The notes under the pieces: generated by a model
Databases searched by the model: none
Seen by the model: only the letters and a program-made list of their open reading frames with translations
What the model was told of the DNA's origin: nothing
Position numbers and translations under genes: made by a program
Assembly (NCBI GenBank): GCA_045106235.1
Contig: JBGCEJ010000023.1
Location: 513,485-577,484 of the forward strand
Direction of reading: 5' to 3'
DNA from: UBA4427 sp045106235
GTDB lineage: Bacteria; Myxococcota_A; UBA9160; UBA4427
Length of the DNA stretch: 64,000 nucleotides
Part shown: positions 8,426-16,891 of the stretch, in pieces
Numbering within the stretch: position 1 is the first letter of the stretch
Layout: every line of letters starts with the position of its first letter

Positions 8426-9610
8426 CTAACGCTTTTCGCGAGGCATACCCAGCGCGCGCTCGGAAATGATATTGCGCTGAATCTGGTTCGACCCCGCGTA
8501 GATCGTGTCCGAGCGCGTGAACAGGAACATCCGCTGAAGGCCGTTCAGATCGTAGGGCGCACCATCCGCGATCTCCGCGTCCGGGCCCATCACGTCCATG
8601 GCGAGCTTGCCGAGGTCGCGATGCCAAGAGGCCCAGAAGAGCTTCGAGATCATCGAAGACGGCGGCGGCTCTTCGCCCTCGTCCGCCCCAGAAAGCGTGC
8701 GCAGCGCGTGGTAGCGCTGAATGCGTAGGCCACTCCAGGCTTCGGCAATCCGCTGCCGGATCAGCGGATCCTTCGCCCTGCCGTTCTCCTTCGCGATCGC
8801 GATGACCTGGTCGAGCTCGTTCTGGAACGACATCTGCTGGCCAAGGGTGGAGGCCCCACGCTCAAACGCGAGGGTTCCCATGGAAACGGCCCAGCCGCCG
8901 TTCACTTCACCGACGATATTCTCCTTCGGCGTGCGCGCGTCGCTGAAGAAGACCTCGCTGAACTCGGAGTCCCCAGTCATCTGAACGATGGGCCGGATAT
9001 CAACGCCCGGCTGATCCATCGGGACGAGGATATAGGAAATGCCGCGATGCTTCGGCTGGGCATCGGGGTCGGTTCGGCAAACGACGAAGCACCAATCCGA
9101 CCATTCCGCACCTGAGGTCCAGACCTTCTGCCCGTTCAAAACCCAGTCGTCGCCGTCGAGCTCCGCTCGGGTCTGCACTGCTGCGAGGTCCGATCCCGCC
9201 GCCGGCTCCGAATACCCCTGACACCAAACTTCTTCGCCCGAGAGAATCTTAGGCAGAAAACGCTTCTTCTGATCGTCCGATCCAAAATGGATCACCGTCG
9301 GACCAAGCAGTCCCTCGCCGATATGCCCCACGCGACCAGGGCCGCCCGCTCTCGCGTATTCCTCATGAAAAATCATCTGCTGGGTCAGCGAAAGCCCGCG
9401 ACCACCGACCTCCTTAGGCCAGCCCACGCCGATCCATCCATGCGCGCCCATCAGCTTTTCCCAAGCATGCCGTTCTTCGAAAAGTGCGTGCTCGTCCCCG
9501 GGTCCTCCTCGGCCCTTCACCACCTCGAACTCACCTTTCAAATGCTCGTCCAGCCAAGCTGAAATCTCGCGCCGGAAAGCTTCGTCTTCCTCGGTAAAAT
9601 GAGCGTCCAT
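8426..9610 (-). CDS. Acyl-CoA dehydrogenase, base-bearing FadE26/ChsE4-like subunit
   Basis: 394 residues from ATG 9610, which has an ideal AAGGAGGAGA ribosome site; the longer upstream frame is not needed. Motifs: WPKEVGG near 65, CQGYSEPAAGSDLA at 130-142 (flavin/substrate loop), and LAFERG with Glu250 at the helix-G position used as base by isovaleryl-CoA dehydrogenase and ChsE4. The C-terminal YEGT position is YAGS, so Glu250 is the only candidate base. This pattern is that of the alpha subunit of mycobacterial alpha2beta2 dehydrogenases for bulky CoA esters. The base-less subunit at 3908-5047 is the nearest possible partner. It diverges from the ligase at 9857. Confidence 0.88.
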   Translation of the reverse strand: MDAHFTEEDEAFRREISAWLDEHLKGEFEVVKGRGGPGDEHALFEERHAWEKLMGAHGWIGVGWPKEVGGRGLSLTQQMIFHEEYARAGGPGRVGHIGEGLLGPTVIHFGSDDQKKRFLPKILSGEEVWCQGYSEPAAGSDLAAVQTRAELDGDDWVLNGQKVWTSGAEWSDWCFVVCRTDPDAQPKHRGISYILVPMDQPGVDIRPIVQMTGDSEFSEVFFSDARTPKENIVGEVNGGWAVSMGTLAFERGASTLGQQMSFQNELDQVIAIAKENGRAKDPLIRQRIAEAWSGLRIQRYHALRTLSGADEGEEPPPSSMISKLFWASWHRDLGKLAMDVMGPDAEIADGAPYDLNGLQRMFLFTRSDTIYAGSNQIQRNIISERALGMPREKR

Positions 9611-9707
9611 GGTGGGGTCTCCTCCTTGGGGGATGGCCTGCGCGGGCACATCCGCACAAGTCCAGTTTGGGGCTCTTTTGGGCCCCGTCCGTCGCTGCGG
9701 ACCTTAC

Positions 9708-9727
9708 GATACGCTGCGACCCGTAAC
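9708..9727. promoter_or_regulatory. GATAC-type regulatory motif, divergent promoter region
   Basis: GATACGCTGCGACCCGTAAC lies between the divergent dehydrogenase (start 9610) and ligase (start 9857). The arms GATACG and CGTAAC form an imperfect inverted repeat. It matches the site at 48568-48587 in 16 of 20 positions, including the first 11 bases. Position and symmetry suggest a binding site for a dimeric repressor, possibly of the TetR family. Confidence 0.45.
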
Positions 9728-9856
9728 AAGGACTCTAGCCCCTTGCCGGGGCCTGAGAGCCCCCTAGATCGCCGCTCAACACCTTTTCTCCTCCACGCTC
9801 GGCCCGATCCCGGGCTAACGTGGGAGCTCCGAACAGCCCGCAAAAGGAATCAGCAA

Positions 9857-11401
9857 ATGATCGAGGCAGCGACCCTCTGGCAATTGATCGAGGACCGTGC
9901 AGAAGCGACCCCAGACGTCGTCATGGCGGTGGATGTATCTGGCCGAACGCTGACCTTTGGCGAGTACCGCGAGACCGTCCAGCGCGTCGCGGGAGGCCTG
10001 ATGGGCCTCGGCGTCGGGCCTGGGAAAACCGTCTCCTGGATGCTCCCGACGCGCATGGAGAGCATGATCCTGGTGGGCGCCCTCGCCCGCTTGGATGCGA
10101 TTCAGAACCCTGTCCTGCCCATCTACCGCACTCGCGAAGTTCGTTTCATCACAGAGCAGTGCAAGCCGGCTTTGCTCGTCACGCCCCCGCATTGGCGAGG
10201 CTTTGACTACCCCGCCATGGCGGCCGAGCTCGCCGCCGAGCAAGAAGGCCTCGCGACCCTGGTCGTGGACGACGGACTCCCCGAGGACGGGGGCGTCACG
10301 CTGCCTCCACCGCCCACGCCCCATGCGCCCGAGGATTTGCCGATCCGCTGGCTCTTCTACACCTCCGGCACCACCTCGGACCCGAAAGGCGTTCAACACA
10401 CAGACGCGTCACTCTGGGCTGCAGCCAAGGGCATGAGCATCGCCCTCGACATGCGCGCGTCAGACCGCGTCGCCTTCGTTTTCCCCTTCACCCATATCGG
10501 CGGCATCAACTGGCTTCAGGCCGGACTTTCCTACGGCGCACAGCATATTCTGATCGAGAACTTCGCCGCCGATACGACGATTCCCACTCTCCGCGAGCAT
10601 GGCTGCACCCTGGCGACCGCAGGAACCGTCTTCCACGAAGCCTACCTCAAGGCCCACCGTGAGGCGGCAGACCCGCCGCTCTTCCCGAAGATCCGTGCCT
10701 TTCCGGGCGGCGGCGCGCCGAAGCCACCGCAACTGCACTACGATCTGGTTGAAGAGATGGGCGGCGTAGGCGTACTCTCGGGCTATGGCCTAACAGAGTC
10801 TCCGATCCTCACCATGAGCCGCTTCGATGATCCCAGCGAGAAGCTCGCCGAAACCGAGGGGAAGATCTCGCTGCCCGAGGTCGACCTGCGCGTCGTCCGT
10901 TCGGATGAAGTCGTTGCGGGTGTCGGCGAAGAAGGGGAGTTTCGCGCCAAAGCGCCGCAGCTTTTTCGGGGCTACCTGGATCCAGCGCTCGACGCAGCGG
11001 CCTTCGATGCGGAGGGATATTTCAGAACCGGCGATCTCGGCTACCTGGATGCCGAAGGCTACGCCGTGGTCACAGGCCGCCTCAAGGACGTCATCATCCG
11101 CAAGGGCGAGAATATTCCCGCAAAGGAAGTAGAGGATCTCATCTACAAGCATCCCAAGGTCGCCGACGTCGCGGTGATCGGCCTCCCCGACCCGAAGACG
11201 GGTGAGCGCTGCTGCGCGGTGGTTGCGGATAAGGATCCCGAGAATCCGCTCGGCTTCGAGGAAATGCAAAACTTCCTCAAAGAACAAGAGCTGATGATTC
11301 AGAAGATCCCTGAGCAGCTGGAACATGTGGAGACGATTCCGCGTAATCCGACGGGCAAAATTCTCAAGCACGAGATGCGGGCGCAGTACGCCGCGGACTG
11401 A
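9857..11401 (+). CDS. AMP-dependent acyl-CoA synthetase/ligase
   Basis: 514 residues from ATG 9857 (AAAAGGAAT upstream); a longer frame to 9599 is open but unlikely because it crosses the divergent promoter. ANL-family motifs in order: P-loop YTSGTTSDPKG near 165-176, SGYGLTES near 300, YFRTGDLGYLD near 388-398, GRLKDVIIRKGENI near 404-418 at the hinge, and the thioesterification lysine in NPTGKILK close to the end. It adenylates a carboxylic acid and transfers it to CoA. Neighbours (TetR, P450, dehydrogenase) suggest activation of a hydrophobic acid before beta-oxidation. Cytosolic, possibly membrane-associated. Confidence 0.88.
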   Translation: MIEAATLWQLIEDRAEATPDVVMAVDVSGRTLTFGEYRETVQRVAGGLMGLGVGPGKTVSWMLPTRMESMILVGALARLDAIQNPVLPIYRTREVRFITEQCKPALLVTPPHWRGFDYPAMAAELAAEQEGLATLVVDDGLPEDGGVTLPPPPTPHAPEDLPIRWLFYTSGTTSDPKGVQHTDASLWAAAKGMSIALDMRASDRVAFVFPFTHIGGINWLQAGLSYGAQHILIENFAADTTIPTLREHGCTLATAGTVFHEAYLKAHREAADPPLFPKIRAFPGGGAPKPPQLHYDLVEEMGGVGVLSGYGLTESPILTMSRFDDPSEKLAETEGKISLPEVDLRVVRSDEVVAGVGEEGEFRAKAPQLFRGYLDPALDAAAFDAEGYFRTGDLGYLDAEGYAVVTGRLKDVIIRKGENIPAKEVEDLIYKHPKVADVAVIGLPDPKTGERCCAVVADKDPENPLGFEEMQNFLKEQELMIQKIPEQLEHVETIPRNPTGKILKHEMRAQYAAD

Positions 11402-11418
11402 GACAGAACGAGCGGTCT

Positions 11419-12081
11419 TCAGTCGCTCTGCTTCAAGATCCCTGAAAGCGCGAGATCCACGATGGGTCCCACCATCTCCGGAGACAGAGCGCCGCCGCGG
11501 AAAAACAGGTTGACCGAGATCGGGCCCACAACGAGATCCGCCGCGAGATTCAGATCGATCTCGTCCGAGATTTCACCGCGGTCTCGCGCGCGTTCGAAGA
11601 TGCGAACGAAGGGGCTACGGCGCCCCTTCGCAACGGGATCGAGGAGTTTCGAAAGCTCCGGATTATGGGCACGCTCGCCGGCGAGGCTCGGAAAAACGCT
11701 GCCCAAGGACGTCGAGTTGAAATTCTCGAGGTAGCGCTTCAGCGTTTCTTTGAGATCCTGTTCGAGGCTCCCGGAATCCACGTCTTCAAAGCCGGGTAGC
11801 CCGCGAAAAGCCTCCACGACAAGCGGCAGTTTAGAAGGCCATCGTCGATAGATCGTCGCTTTCCCCACCCCCGCTCGCTGGGCCACGCCTTCCACCGTCA
11901 GAGCGGAGAAGCCAACCTCGACCAAAAGATCGAGTGTGGCCGCAAGGATGGCCTGATGGGCCTCTTCGCTGCGAGGGCGCCCGGTCGGCGTTGCCGCTCC
12001 GTTGCGGGTTCCCGTCGCGCCTTTCCGGGCGATTTCTTTCTTCGTGCCCCTATTCGCGTCAGTCGACTCGCCCTGAGCCAT
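11419..12081 (-). CDS. TetR-family transcriptional repressor
   Basis: 220 residues from ATG 12081 (AAGGACGAGG upstream). The basic N-terminal tail ends in GRPRSEEAHQ. A classic TetR helix-turn-helix follows (LLVEVGFSALTVEGVAQRAG, then KATIYRRWPSK). The C-terminal two-thirds is a ligand-binding helical domain of the TetR_C type with LEQDLKETLKRY and a closing VDLALSGIL. It converges on the ligase with a 17-bp gap and diverges from the P450; a perfect 19-bp palindrome lies between it and the P450. I infer autoregulation and control of the P450-ligase-transporter genes by an acyl-CoA or related ligand. Confidence 0.9.
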   Translation of the reverse strand: MAQGESTDANRGTKKEIARKGATGTRNGAATPTGRPRSEEAHQAILAATLDLLVEVGFSALTVEGVAQRAGVGKATIYRRWPSKLPLVVEAFRGLPGFEDVDSGSLEQDLKETLKRYLENFNSTSLGSVFPSLAGERAHNPELSKLLDPVAKGRRSPFVRIFERARDRGEISDEIDLNLAADLVVGPISVNLFFRGGALSPEMVGPIVDLALSGILKQSD

Positions 12082-12158
12082 ATTCCTCGTCCTTCCGGTC
12101 GCATAGGCCCTCACTCCAGAATCAGAATCCGCGTGCAGGAGTCGACAAGCCGCTCATT

Positions 12159-12177
12159 ACGATACAATACGTATCGT
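12159..12177. promoter_or_regulatory. Palindromic operator between tetR and the P450 gene
   Basis: ACGATAC-AATAC-GTATCGT: perfect 7-bp arms with a 5-bp spacer, centred in the 201-bp divergent region. A possible plus-strand promoter overlaps it: TCGACA at 12142-12147 and TACAAT at 12163-12168, though the 15-bp spacing is short. Position, size and symmetry are typical for a TetR dimer site repressing both directions. Confidence 0.75.
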
Positions 12178-12282
12178 TATTCTTCACCCGACCCGGGACG
12201 CCGTCCCGTCGGGAAAAAGCGCGCGCTGAGCCATCCAAGGGGACGCTCGCCGGGCGCAGTATTGTCGCGGAGAGCCACCACC

Positions 12283-13458
12283 ATGGTCGAGTACAACCCT
12301 TTTTCCGATGAGGTCATCAAGGGCGACCCCCTTCCCATCTATAAGCAGATGCGCGACGAAGCGCCCGCCTACTACCTCGAGGAATATGACGCCTGGGCGC
12401 TCTCCCGATTCGAGGATATCTGGAAGGGCTCGGCAGATATGAAAAATCTGACCGCCGCCAATGGGACCACCTCAGCCCACCTGCTCACCCGCGTCCAGCC
12501 CGTCACCCCCATGATCAACAACATGGATGCCCCGGATCACAGCCGCCTCCGCAGCGCGTTCCGCAAGGATTTCGCCGCCCCCGAGGTCGCGCTCCTCGAG
12601 CCCATGATTCGCAAGATCGCCACGGACTCCCTCGACGCGGTCATGGACAAGGGCAGCCTCGACGTGATCCACGATTATTCGGCCAACGTCGCCGTCTCCG
12701 TCGCCTGCACAATCAGCGGACTCCCCGCCTCGGACGGTCCGTTTCTGAATGAACTCGTTTGGCGCTTCTTCCTGCGTGAAGAGGGGCATGACGGCATGAC
12801 CGAAGCCGGCCTCGCGGCCATGGGTGAGATGTTCGCCTATTTCCATGAGAAGATCGCCGAGCGACGCGCGGGCGAAGCCAAAGACGATGTTCTCCAGAAG
12901 TTGATCGAGTTCGAGCAGGACGGCGAGAAGCTTGATGACGAATCGATTGCTTCGCATCTTTCCATGCTCATCATTGGGGGCTCCGAAACCTTCCCCAAGA
13001 CCTTCGCCTCGATCGCGCGCCGGCTCGCTGAATACCCGGACCAGCGACAGATGTGTATCGACGATCCCTCACTGATCCCCGATGCCTTCAACGAAGGCCT
13101 TCGATTCGACATGCCGACCCAGTTCCTGATGCGCCAAGTGAAGCGCCCCGTCGAACTCGGCGGCGCCAAGATGACCGAAGGCCAAGGCGTGATGTTCCTC
13201 TACCACTCGGGCAACCACGATGAACGTGAGTTCCCCGAGCCGGACAAATTCGACATCCTACGACGCCCGCCGCGCATCCTCAGCTTCGGCTACGGGCCCC
13301 ATTCTTGTTTGGGAGTCAACGTGGCGCGCCTCGAAGGACGCGTCTGTTTGGAAGAGTTCCTTAAGCGCTTCCCCAACTACGAAGTGGATCTGGAAAATTC
13401 CGAGCGCCTGCTGACTGAGTTCGTGCAAGGCTACTGGAAGCTCCCCGTCACGTTCTAG
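12283..13458 (+). CDS. Cytochrome P450
   Basis: 391 residues from ATG 12283; the frame stays open upstream to 11956 but that stretch crosses the operator and reads as low-quality sequence. Soluble bacterial P450 without a membrane anchor. Helix-I oxygen motif IGGSETF at 231-237, E271-G-L-R274 (ExxR), and heme loop FGYGPHSCLG with the axial ligand Cys342. It would hydroxylate a hydrophobic substrate using electrons from a ferredoxin. No ferredoxin gene adjoins it, but a ferredoxin-reductase-like flavoprotein lies at 20919-22118. It is controlled from a region holding a TetR palindrome and is followed 75 bp later by a ligase, so an omega- or ring-oxidation step feeding CoA activation is plausible (inference). 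Confidence 0.92.
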   Translation: MVEYNPFSDEVIKGDPLPIYKQMRDEAPAYYLEEYDAWALSRFEDIWKGSADMKNLTAANGTTSAHLLTRVQPVTPMINNMDAPDHSRLRSAFRKDFAAPEVALLEPMIRKIATDSLDAVMDKGSLDVIHDYSANVAVSVACTISGLPASDGPFLNELVWRFFLREEGHDGMTEAGLAAMGEMFAYFHEKIAERRAGEAKDDVLQKLIEFEQDGEKLDDESIASHLSMLIIGGSETFPKTFASIARRLAEYPDQRQMCIDDPSLIPDAFNEGLRFDMPTQFLMRQVKRPVELGGAKMTEGQGVMFLYHSGNHDEREFPEPDKFDILRRPPRILSFGYGPHSCLGVNVARLEGRVCLEEFLKRFPNYEVDLENSERLLTEFVQGYWKLPVTF

Positions 13459-13533
13459 TCATGCGGTCCCGAGCGCCGAATACACCGCGCGGGTCCCTCC
13501 CCTTGAAACGAAGCGAGCGAGCGAGGAACGACG

Positions 13534-15183
13534 TTGACGCCGACTGAGGCCATCGCCTTTCCGAGCTCGCTTGCGGCACACGTGCGTGGCCTAGCGGAGC
13601 GCCGGCCAAACGATCCGGCCTACCTGATCGACGACCGCATCCTCACTTGGTCGGGCTACAACGCCGCCGCGGATCGCCTCGCACGGATTTTCGTCGCTCT
13701 CGGCCTCCCGCCCGGCGCGCGGGTGGCGCTTTGGCTTCCGGATGGCCCTGCTTTTCACATCGCCTACCAGGCGACGGAGCGCGCTGGTCTCGCCGCGCTC
13801 GGACTTGGTGCCCGATGCGGCGAGCGCGAACTCGCGCATCTCCTCAGCTTGGGTGAGATCGATACACTTGTCTCAGCGCCCGAAGTCGGCGGGACCAACT
13901 CGGCGCAGCTCGTTCAGACGCTGCGCAAGAGCGGCGTCATCGTACGCAACCACCTCGTGATCTTCAGCGACGGATTTGAAGAAGACCCCATCGAGCTTGC
14001 CGGCGAAGCGGCGCCCCTCGCCGAAGCCTCCGCGCTGGAAGGCAGAGGCCTGGCAGCTGAAGCCGTTTCGCTCTTCAATACGACTTCGGGAACGACGGGT
14101 CTGCCGAAAATCGTCGTTCACAACCAACTTCGGTGGTTTCATTTTCATCGCCTGGCTCAGGACGTTGGCCACCTAAACGCCGAGGACGTTTTCCTGAGCG
14201 CCCTGCCCGCGCCCTTCGGCTTCGGCCTTTGGACTTCCCATTTCACGCCCACTCTGCTCGGCGCGCCCACGGTCCTCCTGCGTCGCTTCGATGCCGCGAG
14301 TGCCATCGCGGCGCTCGCTCGACATCGGGTCACGATCCTCGCTGCCGTCTCCACACAGTTCATCTTAATGCTCGAAAGTGGCGGCTTCGAAGATCATCCC
14401 GAGCTCTCTCTCCGCGCGCTCTTTACCGGCGGAGAGGCCGTTCCCGAAAAGCGCGCCCGTGCATTCGAAGAAAATACCGGCGCCCATGTCCTCCAGTTTT
14501 ACGGCTCCAACGAAACCGGTGCAGTCAGCGCCACCCGACCCGAAGACCCACCCCATAAACGCCTCACGACCGCGGGGCGCCCGATCGAATCGATGCAGCT
14601 CCGTCTGTTTGATGCGCAGGGCGACGATGTCACGGACAGCGGCCGCGGGCAGCCCGCCGTGAAGGGCCCCGTCGTCTCAACGGGCTATCTCGGCGCTGCT
14701 GAAGCCACCGCGGAACTGATTCGTCCCGACGGATGGGTGTATCTCGGTGATCTGGTCGAGCTCGATGAGGACGGTTACCTCCGGGTCATCGGTCGAACCG
14801 ACGACATCATCATCCGCGGCGGAAAGAATCTCTCTGCCGCTGCGATCGAAGAAGTCACGGGAAGCCATCCCTATGTTGCCCTCGCCGCTGCGATCGGCAT
14901 TCCGGATGCCATTTTCGGTGAGCGGGCCGCAGCGTACGTCGAGCTTCGCCCAGGCTGCGAACTCGACCTCGAAGACTTGAAAGCTCATCTCGAATCGAGC
15001 GGCACCGCCCGAGAGATCTGGCCCGAGGCGCTCGTCGTGCTCGATTCACTCCCGCATAACGTCGGGGGCAAGGTCGCGAAGAGTGCACTTCGTGAAGATG
15101 CGCTCCGCCGCTTCGGCGGGCCCCTCGACGAAGACGCAGCGACCCGGACGAAGACCGCGACCCGCCGTGAGTCAGACCTTTGA
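13534..15183 (+). CDS. AMP-dependent acid-CoA ligase (benzoate-CoA-ligase-like)
   Basis: 549 residues from a TTG start with GAGGAAC upstream. ANL motifs: FNTTSGTTGLPK near 185-197, QFYGSNETGA near 325, GWVYLGDLVELDEDGYL near 405-422, GRTDDIIIRGGKNL near 425-440, and the C-terminal lysine in NVGGKVAK. The motif spacing and ANETGA-like loop recall aryl- or acyl-CoA ligases acting on cyclic acids, but specificity is not certain. The last bases overlap the TTG start of the MFS gene by four nucleotides (TTGA), a translational-coupling arrangement that ties uptake to activation. Confidence 0.87.
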   Translation: MTPTEAIAFPSSLAAHVRGLAERRPNDPAYLIDDRILTWSGYNAAADRLARIFVALGLPPGARVALWLPDGPAFHIAYQATERAGLAALGLGARCGERELAHLLSLGEIDTLVSAPEVGGTNSAQLVQTLRKSGVIVRNHLVIFSDGFEEDPIELAGEAAPLAEASALEGRGLAAEAVSLFNTTSGTTGLPKIVVHNQLRWFHFHRLAQDVGHLNAEDVFLSALPAPFGFGLWTSHFTPTLLGAPTVLLRRFDAASAIAALARHRVTILAAVSTQFILMLESGGFEDHPELSLRALFTGGEAVPEKRARAFEENTGAHVLQFYGSNETGAVSATRPEDPPHKRLTTAGRPIESMQLRLFDAQGDDVTDSGRGQPAVKGPVVSTGYLGAAEATAELIRPDGWVYLGDLVELDEDGYLRVIGRTDDIIIRGGKNLSAAAIEEVTGSHPYVALAAAIGIPDAIFGERAAAYVELRPGCELDLEDLKAHLESSGTAREIWPEALVVLDSLPHNVGGKVAKSALREDALRRFGGPLDEDAATRTKTATRRESDL

Positions 15184-16454
15184 GCGCCTTCCGCGACGCC
15201 TTCGCTGCAGCGCGGTCTGAATTCCGCGGACGTACCCTCTGGGTCGTCCTCGGCTGCTTGATCTGCCAGATGGGGCTCGGCCTCACCTATGTCAGTCGCG
15301 GGCTCTCCGTAGAAATCATTGAAGCGCTGGAGTTGACCCGCACGCAATTCGCCGGTGCGAGCACGCCGCAGCTGACAATGCAGTCTCTTGCCAGCCCCCT
15401 CGTCGGTTATCTCACGATCCGGTTTGGGGCGTCCCGCGTTCTGGCGACGAGCGCTGTGCTCTTCGCGGGCGTCTTCTTTTTCTTCTCCCAGGTCGAGTCG
15501 ATGCTCGGCTTCTACGTCGCAATCGCGGGCGTCGGGCTATGCGCAGCAGGCATGGGCGATATCAGCGTCGGCCACGCCGTCACGCAGTGGGTCCACAAAA
15601 ACCGCGGCCTCGCGCTTGGGATTGCCTATGCGGGCTCGAACCTCGGCGGCACGATGATGGTTGGTCTCACGGGCGCCGTCGCAGGCGCGTATTCCTGGCG
15701 CGAAGGGCTCCTCGCCGTCGTCCCCATCGCGCTCTTCGTCCTCTTGCCCGCGACCCTGTTCCTGATCAAAGACCGAACCGGCGCCCAGGTCGCTGCCTCA
15801 GAGGAACAAGCGCGCGAACGCGGCGAAGCTCCAGAAGAAGAGCGCTCCCTCAGCCTAGCGGAAGCCCTCCGAACCCGGAGTTTCTGGATCCTGACGGCGA
15901 CGCTTTTCACGTTCTTTTTCTATTTCACGGGTGTCCTGGACCACCTGGTCCTTTTCCTGACGGACCAAGGGGTGTCCAAGCAGGACGCTCGGGAATGGCT
16001 CGGTCTGGCCATCAGCCTCGGCATCTTGAGCAAAGTCCTCGGCGGCTTCCTCGCAGATCGGATCCCTCACGAGAAAGCGATCCTCTACGATTTCGCTCTC
16101 CTCGCCATCAGCTCCTTCTTACTAATGATGCTGCCGAACCCGACGCTCCTGCCCATCTTTATCCTGACCTACGGCTTTGCACAGGCCGCTCGGGATGTCG
16201 TGTATCCGCTGGTCATCGAGCGCTGCTTCGGGCGCGCCCATCTCGCGTCGATCTACGGGGCCATGACCGTCACCCTGCTGCCCGGCGCCGCACTCGGCCC
16301 GCTCTTTTCAGCGGTCCTCCGAGACCATTACGGCAACTACGATGCCGCCTTCGCGACTTACGCGTTCTTGAATACGGCCGCCGCCGCGGGGCTCCTGCTG
16401 GTCCGAGACGAACGCGTTGGGCCCGGAGCGCCGCAAGCCGAAACTACGGCCTGA
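15180..16454 (+). CDS. Major facilitator superfamily transporter
   Basis: 424 residues, TTG start overlapping the ligase stop. About 12 hydrophobic segments; the first is TLWVVLGCLICQMGLGLTYV. A hydrophilic central loop (RTGAQVAASEEQARERG region, about 195-225) lies between two six-helix halves. LGGFLADRIPHEKA near 285-298 resembles the MFS loop motif. It is similar in layout to oxalate/formate- or monocarboxylate-type MFS carriers. Co-translation with the upstream CoA ligase suggests uptake of the acid activated by that ligase. Inner membrane. Substrate is inferred only from context. Confidence 0.85.
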   Translation: MSAFRDAFAAARSEFRGRTLWVVLGCLICQMGLGLTYVSRGLSVEIIEALELTRTQFAGASTPQLTMQSLASPLVGYLTIRFGASRVLATSAVLFAGVFFFFSQVESMLGFYVAIAGVGLCAAGMGDISVGHAVTQWVHKNRGLALGIAYAGSNLGGTMMVGLTGAVAGAYSWREGLLAVVPIALFVLLPATLFLIKDRTGAQVAASEEQARERGEAPEEERSLSLAEALRTRSFWILTATLFTFFFYFTGVLDHLVLFLTDQGVSKQDAREWLGLAISLGILSKVLGGFLADRIPHEKAILYDFALLAISSFLLMMLPNPTLLPIFILTYGFAQAARDVVYPLVIERCFGRAHLASIYGAMTVTLLPGAALGPLFSAVLRDHYGNYDAAFATYAFLNTAAAAGLLLVRDERVGPGAPQAETTA

Positions 16455-16502
16455 GGCGCTCAGCTAAGGGAACACGCGTCGCTCACGCGCATGCCGAGCC
16501 AA

Positions 16503-16835
16503 CTAGGGCATCGGCATCGGAACGACTTCAAGAGTGGCGATCTCAGCACCCGAACCGCGGGTCGTGATGCGAACCTGATCCGGCCCCATCGGAGCGCTCT
16601 CATCATTCACACTCGTGAGCGGAATGCGATTCCCTTCCTCGTCCGTCAGCCGGCTCGTCGGCGTCACGGTATACGCCTCGCCCTCGATCGTGATCGTGCT
16701 GCGCGACGAATCCACGCTGTTCACGATCATCAGGTCATCGGCGGAAAAGGCCTGTCCTGTGCTCGCGACGAGGAGGGCCATGAGGCCAAAAGCGGTCGCC
16801 CAAATGCTCGTTCGGTCGAACGTTCGTCCAGTCAT
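16503..16835 (-). CDS. Small exported PilY2-like protein
   Basis: 110 residues, ATG with AAAGGAACC upstream. Signal peptide SIWATAFGLMALLVASTGQAFSA in outline (hydrophobic run at about 11-30), then a short beta-rich domain with IVNSVDSSRSTITIEGEAYTV and TSRLTDEEGNRI. It ends in a Met-Pro tail. It lies 56 bp downstream of the PilY1-like gene on the same strand. In Pseudomonas the small periplasmic protein PilY2 is encoded right after pilY1, and size, export signal and position match that arrangement. The functional call rests on synteny and general resemblance rather than a firm domain hit. Confidence 0.6.
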   Translation of the reverse strand: MTGRTFDRTSIWATAFGLMALLVASTGQAFSADDLMIVNSVDSSRSTITIEGEAYTVTPTSRLTDEEGNRIPLTSVNDESAPMGPDQVRITTRGSGAEIATLEVVPMPMP

Positions 16836-16891
16836 TGCAAGGTTCCTTTCAGGTTTTTTTCGTCCCTGTTCATTCTGTCAGAGTGCATTGC

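Noticed and set aside
11956..12282. N-terminal extension of the P450 frame
   Set aside because: Runs through the TetR operator and overlaps tetR; P450 motifs need only the part from 12283.
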